From Haloarcula pellucida (GTDB lineage Archaea > Halobacteriota > Halobacteria > Halobacteriales > Haloarculaceae): 64,000 nt of DNA. Shown here piece after piece: positions 1 to 8,723 of the stretch. Location of the stretch: assembly GCF_014647235.1 (NCBI RefSeq), contig NZ_BMOU01000002.1, forward strand, positions 417-64,416, in the 5' to 3' direction. The position numbers were made by a program, and so were the translations under genes. The notes beneath the pieces were generated by a model. That model did not search any database. It saw only the letters and a program-made list of their open reading frames with translations, and was not told the origin of the DNA. Position 1 is the first letter of the stretch. Every line of letters begins with the position of its first letter.

Positions 1-46
1 ATCATAGGCTGCAGGTAACTATGGGACCACGAAGAGAGACATCTGT

Positions 47-304
47 ATGCCACGCGAAGTCAAACTGAACGAACTGACGGACCTCCTCGGGGAGGCGTCG
101 TATCCGCTCTCGGCCGAGATGGTGCAGTCGAAGTTCGGCGACGTGACGCTCGTCTATGCCGATGGGTCGGAATCGATGTCGGAGGTACTGGACCGTATCG
201 AGAGCGAACAGTTCGATTCTGCAGAGGACGTACAGACCTCTATTTTCAACGCTGTCCCGGTGGAGGGTGTTGGCGAACCCGGACAATCCGAGGGAGAGGG
301 CTAG
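47..304 (+). CDS. DUF5789-like small haloarchaeal protein
   Basis: An 85-residue acidic soluble protein with no membrane segment. It begins MPREVKLNELTDLLGEASYP and ends in a VEAVGEPGQSEGEG-like tail (here VEGVGEPGQSEGEG). This pattern matches, from memory, the conserved haloarchaeal family DUF5789. The function is unknown. The ATG at 47 is the first in frame and fits the family N-terminus. It lies just upstream of tRNA-Cys on the same strand, but nothing links them functionally. The gene looks real because of its strong acidic bias and its conserved ends. Confidence 0.75.
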   Translation: MPREVKLNELTDLLGEASYPLSAEMVQSKFGDVTLVYADGSESMSEVLDRIESEQFDSAEDVQTSIFNAVPVEGVGEPGQSEGEG

Positions 305-350
305 ACGAATTCGCTACCCTTAAGCGACCGACTTCATTATACCTAACTGC

Positions 351-426
351 GCCAAGGTGGCAGAGTCCGGCCTAACGCAGCGGCCTGCAGAGCCGCCCAT
401 CGCCGGTTCAAATCCGGCCCTTGGCT
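351..426 (+). tRNA. tRNA-Cys (GCA anticodon)
   Basis: The acceptor stem GCCAAGG (351-357) pairs with CCTTGGC (419-425), followed by discriminator T, which is usual for tRNA-Cys. The anticodon arm GCGGC-CTGCAGA-GCCGC gives anticodon GCA, and the T arm carries GGTTCAAATCC. CCA is not encoded. A T-run follows directly and may terminate transcription. A TTAAGC element about 30 nt upstream could be the box A promoter. Confidence 0.96.
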
Positions 427-965
427 TTTTGATTGAGGCCGTACGCTTTTCGTACTGGCAAGAGTCGTGACGATCCGTTCGGGTGGCGTCCCACCTGTTC
501 GCCGGTCTTACTGCGTCTATATCCCGTCTCATGGCAGATGAAGAACGGTATGGCGTTTCGACGGTCGTTCTGCGAGACGATCGGGCTCGCGGTTATCGGT
601 ACGGCAGTTGGCGAGACGGCCCGTTCGACAACCGATGCGGCCATCGCGGGGGTCACTGTGTGACTACGACGTTCGTGGAACGGGCTACAACGTCGGCAGT
701 GTCATACTCATCGACCGTCTGTTTGCCGACTGTCGTCAGCGGCTTCCGGCGGACGGCGATGGGTCGGCGCCGGTACGCCAGCAGTCGTCGAGGACAGTGT
801 TCACAGCCGGCAAATGTTGCTTGGACGCCTGCACAGCGAGCGACGGGTGTATTCTCGGCCGCCAGTCTCGGTTGCCGTGGGTCGCTGTTACTGATTGGCG
901 CGCTACGCGTTCATCGTGGGGTCGAAAAGTAATCATTAAACCGCGCGCCGACTGACCGTCCGGAT
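427..965. other. 538-bp stretch without a convincing gene
   Basis: Open frames exist on both strands (for example 483-932 and 608-955). Their products are rich in Arg, Cys and Ser and lack the acidic bias of haloarchaeal proteins, so I read them as spurious. A 7-bp inverted repeat (CGACGTT at 667-673, AACGTCG at 689-695) is present. I found no second copy of the tRNA-Cys 3' end, so nothing indicates an integrated element. The last 40 bp hold an AT-rich run (about 928-942) that probably belongs to the promoter of the next gene. Confidence 0.5.
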
Positions 966-1835
966 ATGCAACGACGAGCCGCGGCGGCATACTTCGCGTT
1001 CTTCCTCGTCGTCAGTGTCGCAGCCTACGCGTACATTGGCGTCGCGGAGAGCCAGCGGCCGGAGGTGTCACTCGAAGCGAACGCTAACTTGACAAACGAT
1101 ACTACGTTCACCGTCGACGGAACGACGTACACTGCCTCGAACATCCACATGTCGAGTGGTGGTGGTGGCGGTCACGGTGGCGGTGGTGGCGGTTCGATGG
1201 TCGCTGACCTGTCGTGGACCAACGACTCCTGGCAGTACTCTGGAACCGTAGAGAACGGGTCGACGACGAGCATCGACAACACCACCTATCAGGTCACGAC
1301 GAGCAACGAGTCCAACACGGTGACGTTCACCGAGCAGTTAAACGCCTCCCAACTCGTGATCGAGGACCCGGCAGTCGAGGACTCGCTGGCGACGCAGAAC
1401 GGCACGCAGTACGTCGTCTACGAGGAGAACGGAACGCTCCAGCCGGTCAGTGAGTGGCTTCCGGAACCGGAGACCCGGACCTACCAGCAGTCCGAGACCA
1501 TCCCCTACCAGAGCGACAGTGGCGTCCAGCAGACCACGTTGTCGCAGGTGTCCACAGACAGCGCGACCGTCACGTGGGTCGCACCCCGTAACCGCACTGT
1601 CGAACTCACCGAGGGTGGGAACGTCACGCTGCAGGGCCAGCAGTACTTCGCCCACTTCCCGAACCACGACTCGGTGCAACTGGTCAGCGTCGACGAGTAC
1701 CCGACCTATCAGGAGCAACTCGACAGTCAGGAGTACTTCCACGAGCGCAAGAACGGGCTCTGGGGCGTCTCCATCCTCGCCGGCATCGCGGCCGTCCTGA
1801 TGCTGGGGATGGCGTACCTCCCGACTCGCGGCTGA
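966..1835 (+). CDS. Exported, membrane-anchored haloarchaeal protein with Gly-rich loop
   Basis: A 289-residue protein with an N-terminal hydrophobic segment (about residues 6-26, signal anchor) and a C-terminal one (about 265-283), separated by a large acidic extracellular domain. Residues about 63-76 form a Gly run interrupted by one His, encoded by GGT/GGC simple repeats. The ectodomain contains many N-x-S/T sequons (NLT, NDT, NGS, NTT, NAS, NRT, NVT), consistent with an N-glycosylated surface protein. Two transmembrane segments flanking an outside domain suggest a membrane-spanning loop protein. I do not recognise the family. An AT-rich element about 30 bp upstream suggests a near-leaderless transcript. 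Confidence 0.75.
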   Translation: MQRRAAAAYFAFFLVVSVAAYAYIGVAESQRPEVSLEANANLTNDTTFTVDGTTYTASNIHMSSGGGGGHGGGGGGSMVADLSWTNDSWQYSGTVENGSTTSIDNTTYQVTTSNESNTVTFTEQLNASQLVIEDPAVEDSLATQNGTQYVVYEENGTLQPVSEWLPEPETRTYQQSETIPYQSDSGVQQTTLSQVSTDSATVTWVAPRNRTVELTEGGNVTLQGQQYFAHFPNHDSVQLVSVDEYPTYQEQLDSQEYFHERKNGLWGVSILAGIAAVLMLGMAYLPTRG

Positions 1836-1859
1836 CTGCAGAAGAACGCTTTTCGTGGC

Positions 1860-2075
1860 TTATTCGCCGTCCGCCAGCGCGAGGTAGGCGAGCCCGGCGC
1901 CGACGATGGCCATCAGTACCACGCCGACGACCTGTAGCACTGCGCTCGCCATCGTGGCGTGGGTGGTCCACGGTGCGCCGGCAATCGTCCCCAGTGCCGC
2001 GAGGACGAGGAACGTCCCGGCGGCGACGCCAAAGGGTTTGAGTGGAGTCCCGAACCGCTCGGTGAGTGTGCTCAT
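1860..2075 (-). CDS. Small two-helix membrane protein
   Basis: A 71-residue protein with two hydrophobic segments (about 15-33 and 42-64) separated by a short loop containing PWTTHATM, and ending in DGE. The size and pattern match small haloarchaeal integral membrane proteins of unknown role. It converges with the gene ending at 1835. The ATG at 2075 is the first in frame. The function cannot be inferred. Confidence 0.65.
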   Translation of the reverse strand: MSTLTERFGTPLKPFGVAAGTFLVLAALGTIAGAPWTTHATMASAVLQVVGVVLMAIVGAGLAYLALADGE

Positions 2076-2163
2076 ATGCGACCGCTCGGTGGTAAGCGTG
2101 GTAAATCAACCGGTCTTCAGAAGCCTCCCGCCGCGGCATACGTGGCTCGACACCGATTCGCGC

Positions 2164-2204
2164 CGCTCATCGGTTCACTGCACGGGCCGGGAGGGAGTTG
2201 AACC
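2164..2204 (-). repeat. Displaced copy of the tRNA-Lys 3' end (direct repeat)
   Basis: Positions 2164-2204 match 2277-2317 at 38 of 41 positions, with the last 26 bp (2179-2204 and 2292-2317) identical. The second copy holds the T arm, the 3' acceptor strand and the flank of the real tRNA-Lys, so the first is a fragment of that tRNA end lying 113 bp downstream. Duplicated tRNA 3' ends are the classic scar of site-specific integration into a tRNA gene. No integrase lies between the copies. Confidence 0.85.
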
Positions 2205-2235
2205 GAGTGGAGACGGTGGGCCGCTGTGACTCCCC

Positions 2236-2262
2236 GGGTTCAACTCCTTCCTGCCGGTTCAC
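2236..2262 (+). repeat. Inverted imperfect copy of the tRNA-Lys T-arm/3' end
   Basis: GGGTTCAACTCC (2236-2247) is an exact copy of the tRNA-Lys T-arm sequence on the opposite strand, and the next eight bases match at four positions. With the genuine 3' end at 2296-2317 it forms a long imperfect hairpin whose centre (ACTGA...TCAGT) is also inverted. The three related segments between 2164 and 2317 form a small mosaic. Confidence 0.65.
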
Positions 2263-2295
2263 TTACTGACTCGCTGCGCTCATCAGTTCGTTGCA

Positions 2296-2369
2296 CGGGC
2301 CGGGAGGGAGTTGAACCCCCGACCATCTGGTTAAAAGCCAGACGCTCTGCCTGACTGAGCTACCGGCCC
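2296..2369 (-). tRNA. tRNA-Lys (TTT anticodon)
   Basis: Read on the minus strand, the acceptor GGGCCGG (2369-2363) pairs with CCGGCCC (2303-2297), with discriminator G. The anticodon arm TCTGG-CTTTTAA-CCAGA gives anticodon TTT, and the T arm reads GGGTTCAACTCCC. Its 3' end is partly duplicated downstream at 2164-2204 and, inverted, at 2236-2262. Confidence 0.96.
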
Positions 2370-2403
2370 TCGATAGTCGGTGGGGGGAGTGGCGATTAAG
2401 GCC

Positions 2404-3069
2404 TTACGGTCCGTCGTCGAGCGTCGTCTCCAGTGCGTCGGTGACGACGGTGCTCGGGTCGGTGGCGTCGAGGGCCGCACGCCGTCGAAGTTTGCAGTAG
2501 GCGTCGACGTCGATGGTGACGGTGAGACGGCCTAACTGGTAGCCTTCGGAAGCTAACGCGTCCTCGATGCTCGCGCCGTCGTTGACGTTGCTCGCGACCG
2601 AGCGGATCTGCCGGACCGTCAGGTCGTGGTCGAGTGCGGCCCACGCAAGCAGTAAGCGGGCTTCGCCGGCGACCCGGGCGATGTGTTTGGCCGCCGTCGG
2701 AGCGATTTCGCCCTTGGCGACGTGGATACGGATGGAGCGCGGGAGGTCGTGGACACGCGACCACTTGCGGATGAACGAGACGGTGGCCTCGCCACCGGCC
2801 CGTTCGGCGGCGGCCTTGTACGACCCTTCGCCGCGGACGAGCGCTGCACACGCCGCTGCGCCACGGAGCATGTAGACGTTGTCGTCAGCCCCGGCCGTGT
2901 TCTCGGAGAAGCGGCGAACGGTCTCTGCGGCGAGTTCGAGGCTCGCTGGGTCGTCGGGGTTGAATTCGACGGCCTCGTCGGCGTGCTGGCCGGTGAAGTT
3001 CGGGTCACCACGGATGACCGGCTTCCCGACCGGTGATTCGCGGTCGGTCGACGGCTCGTCCTCTGGCAT
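2404..3069 (-). CDS. DUF7119-like protein with ParB-type helix-turn-helix
   Basis: A 221-residue acidic soluble protein. The central part (about 85-170) reads like a ParB/KorB-type DNA-binding region: a conserved LRGAAACAALVRGEGSYKAA segment, then SFIRKWSRVHDLP, then APTAAKHIARVAGEARLLLAWA and LTVRQIRSVASNVNDG. The C-terminal 40 residues resemble a ribbon-helix-helix element (LTVTIDVDAYCKLRRRAALD). From memory this matches the haloarchaeal family DUF7119. A DNA-binding role is inferred from the fold hints only. It is transcribed towards tRNA-Lys and is probably monocistronic. Confidence 0.75.
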   Translation of the reverse strand: MPEDEPSTDRESPVGKPVIRGDPNFTGQHADEAVEFNPDDPASLELAAETVRRFSENTAGADDNVYMLRGAAACAALVRGEGSYKAAAERAGGEATVSFIRKWSRVHDLPRSIRIHVAKGEIAPTAAKHIARVAGEARLLLAWAALDHDLTVRQIRSVASNVNDGASIEDALASEGYQLGRLTVTIDVDAYCKLRRRAALDATDPSTVVTDALETTLDDGP

Positions 3070-3187
3070 CGTCTCCTCGTTCGCGGCCAGCGCACAAAAG
3101 TATCCCGTCCGGGGCCGTACTGCCGCCTGTACGCCTATCGAGAACGCCGTCGCTTCGGTGGCGAATGTCTCGAAGGAGTTACAGGTG

Positions 3188-3337
3188 TTAGTCGTCCGAA
3201 GCGCTCTCGCGCTCTTCGCTCATGTGTTCCCAGATCTCCGTACAGCCACAGCCGTCCTCGACGTTGTCGAGGTGGTCGGTGGACGGTTCGTCGATTTCGG
3301 CGTCGGTTTCGTCGTGCGTCTGTTGTGCGTTCGTCAT
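3188..3337 (-). CDS. Small acidic protein with CGC motif
   Basis: I chose the internal ATG at 3337 over the more upstream one at 3454. It gives a 49-residue acidic protein (MTNAQQTHDETDAEIDEPST...), whereas the upstream extension is basic and unlike haloarchaeal proteins. The C-terminus has DGCGCTEIWEHMSEERES, with two closely spaced Cys and a His that could bind metal. The function is unknown. Confidence 0.6.
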   Translation of the reverse strand: MTNAQQTHDETDAEIDEPSTDHLDNVEDGCGCTEIWEHMSEERESASDD

Positions 3338-3604
3338 CGTTTCTGTTGGCACGGCGACCCGAGTCGCCGCGTGTCGGTATCCCTTCGTAATAGACCTACC
3401 ATCATAAGGGCGCACTCTCCTGTAATTGTGACCCGCACTGCGGCTTACCGGCAACGCGTGCAGCTACCTTGTACGACACCTGACAGAACGTGATTCGTGA
3501 TAGCTCGACACAGGGGGCGCCAGACGGGAGTGGGTTCGGTCCGACCCCGGCGAAAATTGCGAGCGCCGACGCCCTCAGGTAGTCGGGGGGCCTAATGAGA
3601 TGTA

Positions 3605-3946
3605 ATGACGACCGACGTTCATCAGCTCGACGACGGGGCGTGGATATCCGTCAACGACTCCAGAGAGGTGAACGTCTCGGATCTGTGGTTGTTGGCGCGA
3701 AGTGACTTCTGTGACTGTGAGACGACCGATTTCCTCGCCGAGGGGTTCGTCAAGGTCGGCGTCGACCACCCGGACATCGAGGCTCGCATCGCGGGGCAGT
3801 GTATCGCGTGTGGTGCGAGCGGTATCACAGACTGGCTGACCGTCGGTCGCGTCGTAGACCCGAAGTCGGGGGATTTCTACGGTGTCGTCCACGAGAGCGT
3901 TCATTTCCCGGAGAAGCGCACCCGTCTGGCCCGCACGGCGGATTAG
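3605..3946 (+). CDS. Conserved haloarchaeal protein with two Cys pairs
   Basis: A 113-residue acidic protein. It has a CDC pair (about residues 36-38) and a CIACG pair (about 68-71) in the context GQCIACGASGITDWLTVGR, which suggests a single zinc or Fe-S site. It lacks a signal peptide or membrane segment. The start ATG at 3605 lies a few bases after an AT-richer stretch. It lies directly upstream of the siroheme reductase on the same strand, with 93 bp between them and a separate TATA-like element before the reductase. I do not recognise the family. Confidence 0.65.
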   Translation: MTTDVHQLDDGAWISVNDSREVNVSDLWLLARSDFCDCETTDFLAEGFVKVGVDHPDIEARIAGQCIACGASGITDWLTVGRVVDPKSGDFYGVVHESVHFPEKRTRLARTAD

Positions 3947-4039
3947 GCAACATTGTCCTGTTTCGGGGAGTGGGGGAGACGGTTGACGGCAAAGCGTGTC
4001 GTATAAGGCTGGGTATCTAGTGATGGTACACAATCAGCC

Positions 4040-5803
4040 ATGCCGAGCAAAGTAGAGAAATGGAAAGACGACGTCTACGGTAACGAGATTCGGGAGCATC
4101 TTCTCGAGTTCGCAGAGCAGGGTTGGGAGTCGATCCCCGAGGACGAACACGACGCCTGGTTCGAGCGCTTCAAGTGGTGGGGTCTGTATCACCAGCGCTC
4201 CGGGCAGGAGTCGTACTTCATGATGCGGATCGGGACACCGAACGGTGTCATCAAGCCCGGCCAACTCGAGGTCATCGGCGACGTCGCGAAGGAGTACGCC
4301 ACCGGTCCCGCCGACAACCCCGAGTTCGGCGACGCCTACTGTGACTGGACGACCCGACAGTCCGTCCAGCTTCACTGGATCAAGCTAGAGGACATCCCGG
4401 AGATCTTCGACAAACTGGAGTCCGTCGGCCTCTCGACCCAGCAGGCCTGCGGTGACTCCTGGCGGAACATCGTCGGCTGTCCGGTCGCCGGCAAGGACAA
4501 GCACGAACACATCGACGCGTGGCCCGTCGCCGAGGAACTCAACGAGACGTTCAAGGGCAACGACGACTACGCGAACCTCCCCCGGAAGTGGAAGGTCGCC
4601 GTCACCGGCTGCGACGAGGGCTGTGGGCAGGGCGACATCAACGACCTCGCCTTCGAACCGGCCGAGAAGGACGGCGAACTCGGCTTCAATATCCGCGTCG
4701 GCGGTGGGCTCTCCCGGAAGGAGGCCCGCCTCGCCCGCGACATCGACGTTTGGGTGCCCCCGGAGCAGGCGGCCGACGTCGCCGCCGGCATGTCCGGTCT
4801 GTTCAACGAGTACGGCGACCGCGAGGACCGCTTCAACGCCCGTATCAAGTTCCTCGTCGACGAGTGGGGCCCCGAGAAGATGCGGCAGGTCCTGCAAGAC
4901 GAGTTCGTCGACTTCGAACTGGAGACGGCGGGCGAGGACATGCGCGACCAGTACACCTACAACTCCGGCGGCAACGAGGGTCACGACGACCACGTCGGCA
5001 TCCACGAACAGGACGACGGCAACTACTACGTCGGCCTGAACGTCCTCGTCGGCCGGATGGGCGCCGACGACACGCTGGAACTCGCAGAACTCGCCGAGGA
5101 GTACGGCTCCGGTGAGGTCCGTCTGACCCAGCGCCAGAACGTCATCATCATGGACGTCCCCGAGGAGAACCTCGAGGACCTCAAGAGCGAACCCCTGCTG
5201 GAAGACTACTCCCCCGAGCCCTCGCCGTTCATGCGTGGCTCCATCGCCTGTACGGGCACGGAGTTCTGTTCGCTTTCCATCGTCGAGACGAAGAACCGAC
5301 AGGTCCGCTACGCCCGTTGGCTCAAGGACAACGTCGAACTCCCGGCCGACCACGAGGACTTCCACATCCACCTCTCGGGCTGTACGGCCTCCTGTGCCCA
5401 GCCCCAGATCGCCGACGTCTCCCTGCGCGGCATGAAGACGCGCAAGGACGGCGAACCGGTCGAGGCCCTGGACATCGGTCTGGGCGGCGGCCTCGGCGAG
5501 GACCCGCGCTTCGCCGACTGGGTGGAGATGCGCGTCCCCGCCGACGAGGTGCCCGGCGCCATCAAGAACCTCGTGAACAACTTCAAAGACCGCCGCGAGG
5601 ACGGCGAGACGTTCCGTGACTTCGTCGAGGCGCGCGACGAGGACACCCTCGCCGACCTCGTCGAACCCGAGGAGACGGACTACCACGACCCGTACATGCA
5701 CAACACGAAGATGACGTGGTACCCCTACGTCGAGGACGACGACATGCAGTCCTCGCCCGCGCCGACGAACGGCGACGGCGAGCCCCTGCCCTCGGACGAC
5801 TGA
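4040..5803 (+). CDS. nirA: Ferredoxin-dependent nitrite/sulfite reductase (siroheme)
   Basis: A 587-residue cytoplasmic protein of the siroheme/[4Fe-4S] reductase family, which carries out six-electron reduction of nitrite to ammonia (or sulfite to sulfide). Two ferredoxin-like half-domains are visible. The cluster ligands are C404-x5-C410 (CTGTEFC) and C448-x3-C452 (GCTASCAQP), the family signature. The first half-domain retains the degenerate GCDEGC motif. The length fits plant/cyanobacterial-type NirA. No nitrate reductase or transporter adjoins it, so nitrite versus sulfite specificity is not settled; assimilatory nitrite reductase is the usual haloarchaeal assignment. A TATA-like GTATAAGG at 4001-4008 lies 39 bp before the start. 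Confidence 0.85.
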   Translation: MPSKVEKWKDDVYGNEIREHLLEFAEQGWESIPEDEHDAWFERFKWWGLYHQRSGQESYFMMRIGTPNGVIKPGQLEVIGDVAKEYATGPADNPEFGDAYCDWTTRQSVQLHWIKLEDIPEIFDKLESVGLSTQQACGDSWRNIVGCPVAGKDKHEHIDAWPVAEELNETFKGNDDYANLPRKWKVAVTGCDEGCGQGDINDLAFEPAEKDGELGFNIRVGGGLSRKEARLARDIDVWVPPEQAADVAAGMSGLFNEYGDREDRFNARIKFLVDEWGPEKMRQVLQDEFVDFELETAGEDMRDQYTYNSGGNEGHDDHVGIHEQDDGNYYVGLNVLVGRMGADDTLELAELAEEYGSGEVRLTQRQNVIIMDVPEENLEDLKSEPLLEDYSPEPSPFMRGSIACTGTEFCSLSIVETKNRQVRYARWLKDNVELPADHEDFHIHLSGCTASCAQPQIADVSLRGMKTRKDGEPVEALDIGLGGGLGEDPRFADWVEMRVPADEVPGAIKNLVNNFKDRREDGETFRDFVEARDEDTLADLVEPEETDYHDPYMHNTKMTWYPYVEDDDMQSSPAPTNGDGEPLPSDD

Positions 5804-5851
5804 GGCGACTCGCTCGGCATCGCAGGCCGCCTCTCTTCGCACGCTTCTGTC

Positions 5852-6094
5852 TCAGACCGGCGTATCCGCCTGTACCGTGTACGTCTTCGCCTTCTCGTAA
5901 CGCTTGTAGAGGTACACCACTGGGAACGGGACCAGCAACAGCGCCAACAGATACCGCTCCCGAGCGACCGAATACCCGGCGAGCGCCGTCGCGAACAGGA
6001 TGGAGACGTGGCCGTACACCCAGACCCAGCGTGTCATCGACTCCCACTCACCGTACAGGTTGGCGTAGTAAAACGCCGCGATGCGGTCGCGCAT
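5852..6094 (-). CDS. Small two-helix membrane protein
   Basis: An 80-residue protein starting MRDRIAAFYYANLYGEWESM, with hydrophobic segments at about 24-44 and 48-64, then a basic KRYEKAKTY stretch. It looks like a small inner membrane protein with two helices. It converges with nirA and diverges from the MoxR gene. No family is recognised. Confidence 0.6.
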   Translation of the reverse strand: MRDRIAAFYYANLYGEWESMTRWVWVYGHVSILFATALAGYSVARERYLLALLLVPFPVVYLYKRYEKAKTYTVQADTPV

Positions 6095-6268
6095 ACGGGG
6101 GCGTCGAGGGCGATTACGTTATGTTTTCGGGACCGTCGATTTCGTATCGAACGCCACTCTCCGACGACCTGCCCGATCAACCCGTTCGGCGATTCGACGG
6201 TCACGCGCGAGGGCCACACTCCTCGAAACCGTCGGTACGTATATCCGGGTCCGTTCGTCCAACAGTAT

Positions 6269-7228
6269 ATGGACGTCGCCGAAGCGGGAACGCACACGCA
6301 GTCGATTATCGACGAAGTGGGGGCCGCGGTAATCAGCGACAGGGCGTTTCTGGAGACCATCATGACGAGCGTCGTCGCGGGCGGGCACGTCCTGCTGGAG
6401 GACGTGCCGGGGACCGGCAAGACGCTGACGGCGAACAGTTTCGCGAACGCACTGGGACTCCAATTCTCGCGCATCCAGTTCACGCCGGACCTCCTGCCGG
6501 CGGACATCACGGGGTCGAACATCTACAACGACGCCGAGAGCACGTTCGAGTTCGTCCCCGGCCCCATCTTCGCGAACGTGGTGCTTGCCGACGAGATAAA
6601 CCGTGCCCCGCCGAAGACGCAGTCGGCGCTGCTGGAAGCCATGGAGGAGGGGCAGGTCACCGTCGACGGCGAGGAACACGACCTGCCGGACCCCTTCTTC
6701 GTCATCGCCACGCAGAACCCGGTCGAACAGGAGGGGACCTTCCCGCTGCCGGAGGCACAGGTCGACCGCTTCTGGTTCAAAGACTCCATCGGCTATCCGG
6801 ACCGGAGCGGCGAGAAGGACCTCATCGACCGACGGGCGGACCGACAGTCGTCGACACCGACCGTCGATCCGGTGGTAACGACCGAGGAGATCACGCGGAT
6901 ACAGCGCCTACCGGAGTCGGTGACCGTCGACGACGACCTGCGCTGGTTCATCACCGACCTCGCCCGCGAGACCCGCTCACATCCGGCGGTCGACACCGGC
7001 GTCTCGCCGCGCGGGACACAGCGGTTGTTCGAGGTGTCGCGCGCGCGGGCCGTCCTCGATGGCCGGGACTTCGTGACGCCGGACGACGTGACGACGGTGG
7101 CGCCGGCGGCACTGGCCCACCGTCTCGTCCTGACCGCACAGGCCCGGATGGACGACCGGGACAAACGGGCCATCGTCCGGGAACTCGTCGAGCGACTCGA
7201 CGTGCCCAACGTGGACGGCGCCGAGTAG
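6269..7228 (+). CDS. MoxR-family AAA+ ATPase
   Basis: A 319-residue AAA+ ATPase. Walker A (EDVPGTGKT, about residues 44-52), Walker B (VVLADEINR, about 103-111) and sensor 1 (FVIATQNP) are intact, and a C-terminal lid domain follows. The ATG at 6269 is preferred over the longer frame from 6008, because the upstream 87 residues are basic and overlap the neighbouring gene. MoxR proteins act with DUF58/VWA partners in folding or maturing other proteins. Here the DUF58, membrane and transglutaminase genes lie next door on the opposite strand, converging with it, a pairing often seen in haloarchaea. Confidence 0.9.
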   Translation: MDVAEAGTHTQSIIDEVGAAVISDRAFLETIMTSVVAGGHVLLEDVPGTGKTLTANSFANALGLQFSRIQFTPDLLPADITGSNIYNDAESTFEFVPGPIFANVVLADEINRAPPKTQSALLEAMEEGQVTVDGEEHDLPDPFFVIATQNPVEQEGTFPLPEAQVDRFWFKDSIGYPDRSGEKDLIDRRADRQSSTPTVDPVVTTEEITRIQRLPESVTVDDDLRWFITDLARETRSHPAVDTGVSPRGTQRLFEVSRARAVLDGRDFVTPDDVTTVAPAALAHRLVLTAQARMDDRDKRAIVRELVERLDVPNVDGAE

Positions 7229-7229
7229 G

Positions 7230-8723
7230 TCAGTCGGCCTCGACCCGCGGAAGCCACAGGAGGGCGAGCAGAATCGCCAGCACCAGCGTCCCGATGAGGA
7301 CGACGCTGGGGAACGCCGAGGCGAGCGAGCGGTCGGTGGCCGCGGTGACGCCGTAACCGACGCCGGCACCGACCCCGCCGACGAGCAGACTGCCGACGAA
7401 GTGCGCTCCCTCCGGTCGCGTCACGGTTAGCCGTCGCCCGACCTGTTGCCCGAGGACGATGGCGTGTTCCTGTACGTCCCAGATCAGAACCGCGCCGACG
7501 CCACCGCCCAGTGCCAGCAGCGGCCGGCCGTGCCGGAGCGCCAGCAAGACGACGCCCAGATACAGGAGCGCCGCGGCGCCACGGACCCGCGCCGTGTGCC
7601 CCTCGCTCCGCGTGAACCCGTCGGCCACGCCGAGAAGCAACCGCAGGGTGAGCGCCAGCGAGAACAGCGCGAGGCCGACGGCTCCGAGAAGTAGTGCCCG
7701 GACCGCGAGTTCGTTGGGTAGCTGGTCCACAGTGCGGACCAGATTGTCGACGACGGGCGCGGCCCGCGACGGGAACGGGGCGGTGAACGCCGCCACGGCC
7801 ACGACCGCGGTCCCGCTCTGTTCCGTCGCCAGATTCGCGAGCGTGTCGCTCTGCGTACGGCGTATCAGGCCCAGCACGGACGTGACGACGAGCAGGCCCG
7901 CTTCGAGGAGGACGGCGACGGCGAGGCCGTCATAGAGCAATGGCGGGCCGACGAGGAACGGGATTCCGACGGTCGGCGACCCGAGGCGGACGAACATGGC
8001 CACGAGTGCGACCAGTGCGCCGAGACCGACCAGACTGCTGCCGAAGCGCCCCCAGTCACGGCCCTCGCGGGCCGACGGCGGCGACCGGAGGTCGAGCGCT
8101 TCCACGCGGACGAGCAGCAACCGCCACAGCACCACGACCAGCAGGACCAGTCCCGGCACCAGCGTCGTCGCCAGCACTGGTTCGGCCCGCGCCGCGATCA
8201 GTCGCTCCCAGACGGAGACGACCGCCGTCGGCCGCAGGGTCGGCGGGAGGTACGCCACCCATCCGACCACGGGAACGAGTGCGACGGCGAGGATCGACTG
8301 GCTGACCAGCGAACGGTGGGTGCCGGCGAGACCGGTCCCCTCGCTGTCCTCGACGAAGGAGAGTTGGCGGGCCAACGCCACCACGACGAGGAACAGACCG
8401 AGGCCGGGGAGGACGAGCAGTTTCACACCCACGAGCGGCTGTGACACCCCGCCGTCGGTGAACCCGAGGTACCACCAGTAACAGACGAGACCGACGGCGG
8501 CGGCGTAGCCGACCGGCGCGGCGACGTTCCCGACGAGTGTCGCCACGCGCGTCTCGCTGTCCGTGAGTCGCGCGGCCACCGCCAGCACCGCCGCCGCGCC
8601 GAGGCAGCCGGCGGTCAGCGTGACCGTCGCCACGGAGCCGATACTGACGGCGGCGACGAGCGCGGCGAGACCCGCGGCGAGCAGGGTCCCGCCGACCCGC
8701 GGTCGGGGGTCGTGACCGCCCAT
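7230..8723 (-). CDS. Polytopic membrane protein (DUF7519-like) of the MoxR/DUF58 locus
   Basis: With the start at 8723 this is a 497-residue protein of about a dozen hydrophobic segments with little soluble sequence. The start overlaps the stop of the DUF58 gene (TGATG), which shows translational coupling; the longer open frame would run deep into that gene. From memory, haloarchaeal MoxR/DUF58/transglutaminase loci carry such a protein (DUF7519). Its role is unknown; it could be the membrane platform for the complex. It is last in a four-gene operon running from 14498. Confidence 0.75.
   Translation of the reverse strand: MGGHDPRPRVGGTLLAAGLAALVAAVSIGSVATVTLTAGCLGAAAVLAVAARLTDSETRVATLVGNVAAPVGYAAAVGLVCYWWYLGFTDGGVSQPLVGVKLLVLPGLGLFLVVVALARQLSFVEDSEGTGLAGTHRSLVSQSILAVALVPVVGWVAYLPPTLRPTAVVSVWERLIAARAEPVLATTLVPGLVLLVVVLWRLLLVRVEALDLRSPPSAREGRDWGRFGSSLVGLGALVALVAMFVRLGSPTVGIPFLVGPPLLYDGLAVAVLLEAGLLVVTSVLGLIRRTQSDTLANLATEQSGTAVVAVAAFTAPFPSRAAPVVDNLVRTVDQLPNELAVRALLLGAVGLALFSLALTLRLLLGVADGFTRSEGHTARVRGAAALLYLGVVLLALRHGRPLLALGGGVGAVLIWDVQEHAIVLGQQVGRRLTVTRPEGAHFVGSLLVGGVGAGVGYGVTAATDRSLASAFPSVVLIGTLVLAILLALLWLPRVEAD

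Noticed and set aside
351-426. Possible integrated element next to tRNA-Cys
   Set aside because: I found no second copy of the tRNA 3' end and no integrase nearby.
483-932. 149-residue open frame after tRNA-Cys
   Set aside because: The product is Arg/Ser/Cys-rich and not acidic, three overlapping frames look equally plausible, and no motif or ribosome site supports it.
2164-2204. A second tRNA-Lys gene
   Set aside because: Only the 3' T-arm and acceptor part is present; there is no anticodon arm or 5' acceptor strand.
4385-5842. 485-residue minus-strand frame opposite nirA
   Set aside because: It is the antisense shadow of a GC-rich real gene; nirA motifs are on the plus strand.
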